NCBI GenBank assembly: GCA_025454075.1
Contig: JALOPD010000214.1
Location: 1 to 6,429 of the forward strand
Source: Desulfobacterales bacterium
GTDB lineage: Bacteria; Desulfobacterota; Desulfobacteria; Desulfobacterales; UBA2174_A
Direction: 5' to 3'
Length of the DNA: 6,429 nucleotides
In this document: positions 1 through 6,429 of the stretch, piece by piece
Layout: the number at the start of each line of letters is the position of its first letter
Numbering within the stretch: position 1 is the first letter of the stretch
Notes under the pieces: model-generated
The model's input: the letters and a program-made list of their open reading frames with translations, nothing else
Told to the model about the DNA's origin: nothing
Database searches by the model: none
Made by a program: the position numbers and the translations under genes

Positions 1-70
1 CTTTTTATTTTGTTTCAGAATTTCGCCGAACGCCTTGGCTCAACCTTCCACCGCTCAAAAACCACGCATA

Positions 71-97
71 TTTATACGGCCTAAAGGCGTTTGTCAA
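71..97 (-). promoter_or_regulatory. Candidate sigma-70 promoter reading off the left edge
   Basis: On the minus strand a perfect TTGACA (97-92) is followed 15 bases later by TATAAA (76-71). The next bases, TATGCGTGG, would hold the start point. The 15-base spacer is shorter than the usual 17, which lowers certainty; using TAAATA (74-69) as the -10 gives 17. The spacer contains a small inverted repeat (GCC-TTTA-GGC). The promoter begins 14 bases after the tyrS stop and would drive a transcript of at least 65 bases that leaves the window. The downstream gene is not visible. A near-consensus promoter right after a gene end fits a separately transcribed unit, possibly a stable-RNA operon, but that is inference. 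Confidence 0.5.
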
Positions 98-110
98 CAA
101 CAATCTGAAA

Positions 111-1403
111 TTATTTTTCGACCTGCAGGCGATGAAATCGTTTTTTTCCGGAACGCAGCACCAGGGCCCCCTCGCGGGTCAGATCGGCGGCGGTGATCAG
201 CCGCTCGCAGGCGTCGATGCGCTCCCCGTTGACATAGGCGCCGCCCTGGTCGATGAGCCTGCGCGCAGCCGCCCCGGAAGCGGCCAGACCGATTTCATGA
301 AAAAGCTTGAAGGCCGGCACCCCCGCCGTCAACCGATCCAGGCGGATCGTGGAGGACGGGACGGCGGCCGGGTCGGTCTCGGAGGCACCGCGCGGGATCT
401 CGCTTGACGGCAGCACCTCTTCAGGCAAATCGCGGCTGCCGAAGAGGCGCTGCGCAGCCTGCAGCGCCGCAAGGGCCTGTTCGCGTCCGTGCGCCAGCCG
501 CGTCGTCTCGAAGGCGAGCACCGTCTTGGCGGCGTTGAGCGCGTGGCCCTCCAGGCGCCCCACCGCGGCGATCTCCTCGATGGGCAGGAAGGTGAACAGC
601 GCCAGAAACCGGGCGACGTCGCGGTCGTCGGTGTTGACCCAGTACTGGTAGTAGTCGTAGGGCGGGGTGCGGGCCGGGTCCAGCCAGACGGCCCCCTTGG
701 CGGTCTTGCCCATTTTCTCCCCGCTGCTCGTGGTAATCAGCGGGAAGGTGATGCCGAAGGCCGATTTCTGATCGACCCTCCGGATGAGCTCGACCCCCGC
801 GACGATGTTGCCCCACTGGTCGCTGCCGCCCATTTGAAGGCGGCAGTCGTGGCGCCGCGACAGCTCCAGAAAGTCGTAGGCCTGCAGCACCTGGTAGTTG
901 AATTCGATGAAGCTCAATCCCTCCTCGGAGTCGAGCCGCATTTTATAGCTCTCCATCTTGATCATGCGGTTGACCGAGAAGTGGCGCCCGATGTCTCTCA
1001 AAAACGGTATGTACGCCAGCGGCGCCAGCCACTCGGCGTTGTTGAGCAGCAGCGCCCGGCCGTCGCTGAAATCCAGGAACCGCGACAGCTGCCGCTTGAT
1101 GCCGGCCGCATTTTGTTCGATCTCCGCCACGGTGAGCATCTTGCGCATCTCGGTCTTGCCGCTGGGGTCCCCCACCATTCCGGTGCCCCCTCCGACCAAG
1201 GCGATCGGGCGGTGGCCGGCGCGCTGCATGTGGGCGAGCGACATGATGGGCACCAGGCTGCCGATGTGCAGGCTGGAGGCCGTCGGGTCGAAGCCGATAT
1301 AGCCGGTCGCCGGGCCGGCGTCGAAGTAGTCGGCGAGCTCCTGCGCGTGGGTGGTCTGCTCGATGAACCCGCGCTGCCTCAGAATGTCTACCAGGTTGGC
1401 CAT
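111..1403 (-). CDS. tyrS: Tyrosyl-tRNA synthetase (TyrRS)
   Basis: Cytoplasmic class Ic aminoacyl-tRNA synthetase that joins tyrosine to tRNA-Tyr using ATP. The 430-residue product has the full family layout: a Rossmann catalytic domain with HIGS at residues 46-49, the GGSDQWGN block at 192-199, tyrosine-pocket residues around Y170, Q174 and D177, and the KMSKS-type loop as KMGKT at 230-234. An anticodon-binding helical region follows, then a C-terminal S4 RNA-binding domain from about 359 to 425. Length is normal for the bacterial TyrS family. The ATG start gives the typical N-terminus (LRQRGFIEQTT). A purine-rich GGGAGGAG lies upstream, though its core ends about 13 bases from the ATG, which is rather far. 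tyrS follows rny by 96 bases on the same strand. No clear intrinsic terminator follows it. Confidence 0.97.
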   Translation of the reverse strand: MANLVDILRQRGFIEQTTHAQELADYFDAGPATGYIGFDPTASSLHIGSLVPIMSLAHMQRAGHRPIALVGGGTGMVGDPSGKTEMRKMLTVAEIEQNAAGIKRQLSRFLDFSDGRALLLNNAEWLAPLAYIPFLRDIGRHFSVNRMIKMESYKMRLDSEEGLSFIEFNYQVLQAYDFLELSRRHDCRLQMGGSDQWGNIVAGVELIRRVDQKSAFGITFPLITTSSGEKMGKTAKGAVWLDPARTPPYDYYQYWVNTDDRDVARFLALFTFLPIEEIAAVGRLEGHALNAAKTVLAFETTRLAHGREQALAALQAAQRLFGSRDLPEEVLPSSEIPRGASETDPAAVPSSTIRLDRLTAGVPAFKLFHEIGLAASGAAARRLIDQGGAYVNGERIDACERLITAADLTREGALVLRSGKKRFHRLQVEK

Positions 1404-1499
1404 GGCGTAGCGTCTTCTCCTCCCGAGCCGGGCGGCGGCCGGTTTGTCTCCTCCGTTTTGCCCGATCCCCCTTTTGTTTCCTTACCCCTCACCCGCATC

Positions 1500-3059
1500 C
1501 TACTTGTTCGCCAGCTCGACCGCCCGCGTCTCGCGGATGACCGTCACCTTGATCTGCCCGGGGAAATTGAGCGACTCCTCGATCTTGCGGGCGATGTCCT
1601 TGCTCAGCAGGACCGACTCGTCGTCGGAGACATGGTCGCTCTCGACGATCACGCGCAGCTCGCGGCCGGCTTGGATCGCATAGGTGTTGGCCACCCCCTT
1701 GAACTCGTTGGCGATCTTCTCCAGGTCCTCCAGCCGTTTGACGTAGTTTTCAAGCAACTCCTTGCGCGCGCCCGGCCGTGCGCCCGAAAGCCCATCGGCC
1801 GCCTGAACCAGAAAGGCATAAACAGAGTTCGGCGGTACGTCCTCGTGGTGCGACGCGATGGCGTGCACCACCTTGGGGCTCTCGCCGTATTTCTTGGCAA
1901 GCTTGGAGCCGATGATCGCGTGCGGCCCCTCCACCTCGTGGTCGATGGCCTTGCCGATGTCGTGCAGCAGCCCCATGCGCCGGGCCAGCTTGTGGTTCAG
2001 GCCCAGCTCCGACGCCATGATGCCGGACAGGAACCCGACCTCCACGGAGTGCTGGAGAACGTTCTGGGAATAACTCGTCCGGAATTTCAGCCGCCCGATG
2101 ACCTTGACCAGCTCGGCGTGCATGCCGTGCACGCCGAGATCGAAGGCCGCCTGCTCCCCGGCTTCCTTGATGGTCTGATCGACCTCCTGCCCCACTTTCT
2201 TCACCACGTCCTCGATCCGCGCCGGGTGGATGCGCCCGTCGGAAATCAGGCGCAGCAGCGACAAGCGCGCCACCTCGCGGCGCACGGGGTTGAACCCGGA
2301 GAGAATGACCGCCTCCGGCGTGTCGTCGATGATGAGATCGATGCCGGTGGCCGCCTCCAGCGCCCGGATGTTCCGCCCTTCCCTGCCGATGATCCGGCCC
2401 TTCATTTCGTCATTCGGCAGGGGAACCACCGAGACCGTGCGCTCGGCCACGAAGTCCGCGGCATACCGCTGGATGGCGGTGGCGATGATTTTTTTCGATT
2501 TCTTGTCGGCGTCTTCCTTGGCTTCGTTCTCGATCTTCTTGACCAGCTTGGCGGCCTCGAACCGGGCTTCGTTTTCCATGGCCCGGATCAAAAGATCTTT
2601 GGCCTGCTCGGCCGTCAGCCCGGATATTTTTTCAAGCTGGGCCTTCTGCGCCTCGATCAGGTTGTCGTATTCCAGCTCCCGCGCTTCGATTTTCTGCTCC
2701 CGCTTTTGAACCTGACGCTCGCGGCGCACGATCTCCTGGTCGCGCTGCTCCACCTGCTCCATCTTCCGGTCCAGGGTCTCCTCCTTCTGGACCAGCCGCA
2801 TTTCCCGTTTTTTGAGCTCCGCCCGGTTCTCCTTGGCCTCGTGGTCGAAATCGCTTTTCATTTTGAAAAGCGCGTCTTTCATCTCCACTTCGGCTTCTTT
2901 AAGCAGCGTCTCGGCCTTGTGCCGGGACTCTTCGACGATCTGGGAAGCCTGCTTCTCGGCCGCCTTCACTTTCTGCGAAACGATTCTTCCCTTGACCCAA
3001 AACGCAACCACAAAGCCGGCGATCACGCCGACGATTCCCAATACAATGCCTTCGCTCAT
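1500..3059 (-). CDS. rny: Ribonuclease Y (RNase Y)
   Basis: Membrane-anchored endoribonuclease that starts mRNA decay. The 519-residue product matches the usual length of about 520 and the domain order. There is one N-terminal membrane segment (about residues 4-22, [18 protein letters not shown]), then a long charged coiled coil (about 30-200). A KH RNA-binding domain follows, with [10 protein letters not shown] at 221-230. Next is an HD-type metal phosphohydrolase domain with H337, H366-D367 in LLHDIGK, H404-H405 in SHHED, and a later D422. A conserved C-terminal region closes the protein. All expected metal ligands appear intact. The ATG has a GGGAG Shine-Dalgarno site 9 bases upstream, directly below a GC hairpin. 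The gene lies 389 bases after zapA, so it may have its own promoter or be read through from zapA; no promoter is obvious. Confidence 0.97.
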   Translation of the reverse strand: MSEGIVLGIVGVIAGFVVAFWVKGRIVSQKVKAAEKQASQIVEESRHKAETLLKEAEVEMKDALFKMKSDFDHEAKENRAELKKREMRLVQKEETLDRKMEQVEQRDQEIVRRERQVQKREQKIEARELEYDNLIEAQKAQLEKISGLTAEQAKDLLIRAMENEARFEAAKLVKKIENEAKEDADKKSKKIIATAIQRYAADFVAERTVSVVPLPNDEMKGRIIGREGRNIRALEAATGIDLIIDDTPEAVILSGFNPVRREVARLSLLRLISDGRIHPARIEDVVKKVGQEVDQTIKEAGEQAAFDLGVHGMHAELVKVIGRLKFRTSYSQNVLQHSVEVGFLSGIMASELGLNHKLARRMGLLHDIGKAIDHEVEGPHAIIGSKLAKKYGESPKVVHAIASHHEDVPPNSVYAFLVQAADGLSGARPGARKELLENYVKRLEDLEKIANEFKGVANTYAIQAGRELRVIVESDHVSDDESVLLSKDIARKIEESLNFPGQIKVTVIRETRAVELANK

Positions 3060-3074
3060 ATGGTATGTCTCCCA

Positions 3075-3089
3075 GGGCCGAAGCGGCCC
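3075..3089 (-). promoter_or_regulatory. GC hairpin directly above the rny ribosome-binding site
   Basis: The minus strand reads GGGCCG-CTT-CGGCCC, a perfect 6-bp stem with a 3-base loop (or 5 bp with 5 bases). It ends one base before the GGGAG Shine-Dalgarno site of rny (3073-3069). There is no T-run after it, so it is not an intrinsic terminator. It could stabilise the 5' end of the rny message or influence ribosome loading. The inverted repeat is seen directly; the role is inference. Confidence 0.4.
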
Positions 3090-3163
3090 GTTAGCAAGAA
3101 GAAAGATTCGTCGGGCACCCTAATTGAGCGCCGGACGGATGATGGATCCCCTCTGCTGAAAGC

Positions 3164-3217
3164 CCCCATGCCGGCGGCCACCCGTGATACGGGTGTCTCG
3201 CGTGGTGAGCCATGGGG
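3164..3217 (-). repeat. Nested inverted repeats in the zapA-rny gap
   Basis: An outer 7-bp stem (CCCCATG at 3217-3211 pairing with CATGGGG at 3170-3164, minus strand) encloses an inner perfect 6-bp hairpin, CACCCG-TATCA-CGGGTG (3195-3179). The structure begins immediately after the five-T run at 3223-3219 and lies about 105 bases before rny. It may be part of a structured non-coding RNA or of the rny 5' leader. The pairing is seen directly; no function is assigned. Confidence 0.45.
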
Positions 3218-3218
3218 T

Positions 3219-3425
3219 AAAAACGCAAACACACGCCGCTGCGTCAACCGTCGCGCCGGCAACCCTGCTCGATGGGCACGGCCTGAAGCGTCAACAATCG
3301 ACGGCATGACCGCCTAAGGGCGCACGTGCGATCCGCAGGTGGAATGCAATGGTGACGGCAGTCCGGGCTGAGGCCTTCCATGTTCCGTGGCCGCGGAACC
3401 GGTCACCAAAGGAGGGAAGAGAGGG
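3219..3425 (-). ncRNA. ssrS: Candidate 6S RNA (ssrS) region; ends approximate
   Basis: The call rests mainly on position. 6S RNA, which binds sigma-70 RNA polymerase, commonly lies just downstream of zapA in Proteobacteria, and here 389 bases without a credible protein gene follow zapA. The minus strand is rich in pairing. A 7-bp stem (TGGTGAC 3408-3402 with GTCACCA 3356-3350) encloses a GTTCCG/CGGAAC hairpin (3399-3382). Farther on, an extended stem (CGCACGTGCGCC, 3330-3319, with GGCGTGTG and TGCG, 3237-3224, containing G-U pairs and a TT bulge) is followed directly by TTTTT at 3223-3219, like a terminator. About 200 bases would suit 6S RNA. I could not fold it convincingly into the canonical rod with a central bubble, and the boundaries and even the strand are uncertain. 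Confidence 0.36.
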
Positions 3426-3448
3426 TTATGGCTCGGTTTTTCGGATGG

Positions 3449-3769
3449 TCATCCATTCGGACGAAGGGATGTCAGCTGAACCAACCCTTCGTCGAGCATA
3501 CGGTTCAACGCCTCGCAGCGTCTGGCGATTAGATCGACGATGTCGCCCGCATCTTTGTTCAATTGAATGATGTTCTGCGCAATGTTCAACGCTGCAAGGA
3601 TCAAGATGGTCAATTTTGGAATATGAGTGGATGAGCCCGTTTGCTGATCCTGGACCTTCTCAACCTCACGCTTCAGCAGGTCAGCAACCTCGTTGGCCCT
3701 GGCAGCCTCCGTGTCGGCTTTAAACGTATGCGACTGCCCGAAAAGCTCTATGGTTACCATATGTTCCAA
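3449..3769 (-). CDS. zapA: Cell division protein ZapA
   Basis: Small cytoplasmic FtsZ-binding protein that bundles FtsZ filaments and stabilises the Z-ring. The product is 106 residues, as expected for ZapA. The N-terminal beta-hairpin segment (VTIELFGQSHTFKAD, about 5-19) is followed by a helical region. The conserved core ILILAALNIAQNI lies at 55-67, and a C-terminal coiled coil that forms dimers and tetramers spans roughly 70-100. The start is ambiguous. The longer form uses TTG at 3769 with GGGGGT about 8 bases upstream; an in-frame ATG three codons later (3760) has no good Shine-Dalgarno site. I favour TTG weakly. The gene follows the ZapB-like gene by 37 bases, so the two are very likely co-transcribed and both serve the Z-ring. 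Confidence 0.92.
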   Translation of the reverse strand: MEHMVTIELFGQSHTFKADTEAARANEVADLLKREVEKVQDQQTGSSTHIPKLTILILAALNIAQNIIQLNKDAGDIVDLIARRCEALNRMLDEGLVQLTSLRPNG

Positions 3770-3806
3770 ACCAACGCACCCCCGACCGTCTCTCCGCCAC
3801 CTGACA

Positions 3807-4046
3807 TCAGGAACGGGTTACGCCCTCAAGCTTGGCCAGCAAATTGTCGATTCTGGACCGGATGAACGCCTTTTCCTCAGCGTGGCGCTTCTCCGATTCA
3901 CTCTTCAGGTGAAGTTCCTCCTCCAATTGCTTGATCTTATGATGCAGTTCCAGATTCGCAGCCTGAAAAGACTTTGAGACCTCGATCAGCTTTTCGACTT
4001 TTTTTTCGATAGCGGCGAATTGATCAAGAAATGCATCGTTGTCCAC
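3807..4046 (-). CDS. zapB: ZapB-like cell division coiled-coil protein
   Basis: A 79-residue, highly charged, almost wholly helical protein (coiled coil about residues 5-75). It has no signal peptide or membrane segment. The length and the C-terminal pattern (RIDNLLAKLEGV, 65-76) resemble ZapB, a cytoplasmic coiled-coil protein of about 80 residues that binds ZapA and builds a layer under the Z-ring. Placement 37 bases upstream of zapA on the same strand strongly supports the call, since coiled coils alone are weak evidence. The start codon is GTG at 4046, with AGAGG about 9 bases upstream; no ATG lies near the N-terminus. A promoter-like sequence precedes it at 4075-4104. Confidence 0.8.
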   Translation of the reverse strand: MDNDAFLDQFAAIEKKVEKLIEVSKSFQAANLELHHKIKQLEEELHLKSESEKRHAEEKAFIRSRIDNLLAKLEGVTRS

Positions 4047-4074
4047 TTGCTTCCACCTCTTTGTAGGGATGGTG

Positions 4075-4104
4075 TATCTAACCGGTAAAATGCCAAAAAG
4101 TCAA
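4075..4104 (-). promoter_or_regulatory. Candidate sigma-70 promoter for zapB-zapA
   Basis: The minus strand has TTGACT (4104-4099, five of six consensus bases) and a -10-like TAGATA (4080-4075), separated by 18 bases; using TTAGAT instead gives 17. The spacer is AT-rich compared with the surroundings. It lies between the nucleotidyltransferase stop (4153) and the zapB GTG (4046), leaving a short leader of about 20 bases with an AGAGG ribosome site. The -10 element is only a partial match, so the call is moderate. Confidence 0.5.
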
Positions 4105-4152
4105 GAAAATATCACCCGATCGACCTCGGGGAACCGCTCGTTCCGGGAGTCT

Positions 4153-4908
4153 TCAAGCAGTGGCGGCGCGACGCGCGTCCAAGATGGCCTCCACTCGGGC
4201 CAGGTCCTCAGGTGTGTTGATGCCCAGGATCTCCTGGGGGTCGTCGCCGCGGCAAATCCCGATGGTGCGACCCAGTTCATAGCCGATCCGGACGATGTCC
4301 GTGAAATAAAACTCGCCTTGGGCATTGCTGCGGGTCAGCCGCGGCAGGACGTCCGCCAGAAAACGCCGGTTGAGGCAGTAGATTCCCGAGTTGATGGTCG
4401 TTATGGCGCGCTGGGCGTCGGTGGCGTCCGCCTCCTCGACGATGCCGCACACCTGCTGCCGCTCGTCGAGCAAAATCCGGCCGTAGCCGAAAGGGCGGTC
4501 CAGGTCCACGGCCAAGAGCGTGGCATCGCGGCGCGCCTGCACATGATCGGCGATCATGGCCCTGAGGGTGGCCCCGGCCACCAGCGGCACGTCCCCGCAC
4601 AGAACGACCACCTGTTCGCATTCGACCGGCACGCGGGGAAGCGCGCACATCACGGCGTGCCCGGTGCCGAGCTGCTGTTCCTGATGGGCAAACGCCACCG
4701 GGGCCGCCAGGGCGACCACCCGGCGCACCTCCTCCGCCTGGTTGCCCACGACGACGACGACGGCATCTCCGGCGACGCTGCGGGCGGTCTCGACGACATA
4801 CACCACCATGGGTTTCCCCAGGACCTCGTGCAACACTTTGGCCTTGGGCGACCGCATGCGCTTGCCGAGCCCGGCGGCCAGTATGACGACCGTTACGCGT
4901 TTATCCAT
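4153..4908 (-). CDS. GlmU-type nucleotidyltransferase, single domain
   Basis: This 251-residue protein matches the N-terminal uridyltransferase half of GlmU, which makes UDP-GlcNAc from UTP and GlcNAc-1-phosphate. Visible motifs are the nucleotide-binding loop ILAAGLGKRM (9-18) with the following KVLHEVLGKPM (24-34), QLGTGHA (79-85), metal-binding CGDVPL with D105, GYGR (141-144), GIVEEADATDAQR (155-167), INSGIY (172-177), FYFTDIV (200-206) and INTPEDL with N231. The C-terminal left-handed beta-helix acetyltransferase domain of full GlmU (about 450 residues) is absent, and the following 106 bases do not encode it. The natural sugar substrate is therefore uncertain. The ATG is the first possible start, because an in-frame TGA lies three codons upstream. 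AGAGG sits about 13 bases before it. The atp terminator ends 21 bases upstream. Confidence 0.88.
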   Translation of the reverse strand: MDKRVTVVILAAGLGKRMRSPKAKVLHEVLGKPMVVYVVETARSVAGDAVVVVVGNQAEEVRRVVALAAPVAFAHQEQQLGTGHAVMCALPRVPVECEQVVVLCGDVPLVAGATLRAMIADHVQARRDATLLAVDLDRPFGYGRILLDERQQVCGIVEEADATDAQRAITTINSGIYCLNRRFLADVLPRLTRSNAQGEFYFTDIVRIGYELGRTIGICRGDDPQEILGINTPEDLARVEAILDARRAATA

Positions 4909-4929
4909 CTTATTTCATCGACCTCTTCT

Positions 4930-4968
4930 AAAAAAAACCAGAGGGCGAATCCCCTGGGGATCGCCCTC
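4930..4968 (-). terminator. Rho-independent terminator of the atp operon
   Basis: On the minus strand the arms GAGGGCGA (4968-4961) and TCGCCCTC (4948-4941) pair perfectly over 8 bp. They are extended by TCCC/GGGA across one bulged T, with a CAG loop. The stem is followed by TGG and then eight T's (4937-4930). This is a textbook intrinsic terminator. It begins 43 bases after the atpC stop and would end transcription from the ATP synthase genes. The next gene's ATG is only 21 bases past the T-run, so the element may also control expression of that gene by partial read-through. Confidence 0.92.
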
Positions 4969-5011
4969 CGGCAAAACGACGGGGCTCCAATTTCCGCCCG
5001 GCGAGACTCCG

Positions 5012-5434
5012 TCAATGCTGCGATCGGTATTCAATGACCTTGAGCCGCATCATCGCCCGCTGAAGCGCCGCCTGCGCACGGACGAAATCAAACGCCTCTT
5101 TGCTCCGCTGTTCGGCCAGGCGCTTCTGCGCCCGCTCCAGCGCGGCCCGCGCCCGCTCGACATCGATGTCCCGGCGCCGCTCGGCCGACTCGGCCAGGAT
5201 GGTGACCCGGTCGGGCAGCGCTTCGGCAAAGCCCCCGCTGACGAAGACCAGGTGCTCAGCGCCCTGGGCATCGGTGTACCGCACGGCGCCGGCCTTGAGC
5301 GCCGTCAGAAAGGGGGTGTGCCCGACGAGCACGCCGAACTCGCCCAGCACGCCCGGCGCCATCACGATCTGGGCGTCCTCGCTGACGACGATCTTCTCGG
5401 GTGTGACGATCTCCAACTTTATCGATCCAGCCAT
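5012..5434 (-). CDS. atpC: F1 ATP synthase epsilon subunit
   Basis: Epsilon subunit of the F1 rotor stalk; it couples gamma to the c-ring and can inhibit ATP hydrolysis. The 140-residue product has the N-terminal beta-sandwich (about 1-86), including the family signature GEFGVLVGHTPFLT (31-44), and the C-terminal two-helix region (about 90-136). The second region holds IDVERA (90-95), matching the I(L)DxxRA motif known to bind ATP in epsilon of thermophilic Bacillus. That suggests ATP-sensitive regulation but does not prove it. The ATG has a strong GAGGGGG ribosome site 4 bases upstream. It follows atpD by 16 bases in the usual operon order, and a strong terminator closes the unit. Confidence 0.96.
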   Translation of the reverse strand: MAGSIKLEIVTPEKIVVSEDAQIVMAPGVLGEFGVLVGHTPFLTALKAGAVRYTDAQGAEHLVFVSGGFAEALPDRVTILAESAERRRDIDVERARAALERAQKRLAEQRSKEAFDFVRAQAALQRAMMRLKVIEYRSQH

Positions 5435-5450
5435 TGCGCCCCCTCGGGTA

Positions 5451-6429
<979 letters not shown>

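Noticed and set aside
3056..3307. An 83-codon minus-strand frame overlapping the rny start by 4 bases
   Set aside because: The ATGA overlap looks attractive, but the sequence is arginine- and proline-rich without any domain, it runs through the inverted repeats of the non-coding region, and it has no convincing ribosome site.
489..3317. A 942-codon open frame on the plus strand opposite tyrS and rny
   Set aside because: It lies wholly antisense to two intact conserved genes. Its translation is a histidine-, leucine- and arginine-rich shadow with no recognisable domain, as expected from GC-rich codon use on the other strand.
3311..3322. CGCCTAAGGGCG resembling the CCTAAAGGCG repeat near 80-90
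   Set aside because: The match is short and imperfect between two unrelated places, and only two copies were seen, so chance is the simplest explanation.
3345..3410. Plus-strand stretch (3357-3374) resembling part of the E. coli 6S RNA 5' half
   Set aside because: The likeness is limited to about 15 scattered bases, and the orientation is opposite to zapA. It is not enough to place the RNA on the plus strand, though it adds to the strand uncertainty noted for the ncRNA.
4117..4144. Possible terminator after the nucleotidyltransferase gene
   Set aside because: There is a 5-bp GGAAC/GTTCC hairpin (4130-4144) and a 4-bp CCGA/TCGG repeat, but neither is followed directly by a T-run, so I do not call a terminator.
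4039..5037. A 332-codon plus-strand frame opposite the nucleotidyltransferase
   Set aside because: It is antisense to a clear conserved gene and to the terminator, and its low-complexity translation has no family resemblance.

Overview
This window is a GC-rich stretch of housekeeping genes. Every convincing gene lies on the minus strand, so transcription runs from the right edge to the left edge. In that order the genes are: the 3' part of atpD (F1 ATP synthase beta), atpC (epsilon), a single-domain nucleotidyltransferase resembling the N-terminal half of GlmU, a ZapB-like coiled-coil protein, ZapA, a 389-base gene-free region rich in inverted repeats, rny (RNase Y) and tyrS (tyrosyl-tRNA synthetase). 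This order and the protein sequences suggest a Desulfobacterota (former Deltaproteobacteria) genome, probably related to the Desulfobacterales. That placement is inference from recalled synteny, not a database match.

Layout. At 5451-6429 and 5012-5434 lies the end of the atp operon, closed by a strong intrinsic terminator at 4930-4968. The nucleotidyltransferase gene starts only 21 bases beyond that terminator's T-run, with no room for a separate promoter. A promoter-like sequence at 4075-4104 precedes the division pair zapB-zapA, which use GTG and probably TTG starts. The region 3060-3448 has no credible protein gene. By position after zapA it is the expected site of 6S RNA, and it holds several stem-loops, one of them a long stem followed by five T's. 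rny follows with its own Shine-Dalgarno site directly below a small GC hairpin. A 96-base spacer with two GGAGGAG tracts leads to tyrS. Just past tyrS, at 71-97, a promoter-like TTGACA/TATAAA pair points off the left edge.

The genes are not a single pathway. They are neighbouring core units: ATP synthesis, sugar-nucleotide formation, Z-ring assembly, mRNA decay and tRNA charging. I found no mobile element, CRISPR array, tRNA or rRNA gene, or defence system. I saw nothing that amounts to a clearly new biological system. The parts most worth a second look are the 3060-3448 non-coding region, the terminator ahead of the nucleotidyltransferase, and the outward promoter at the left edge.
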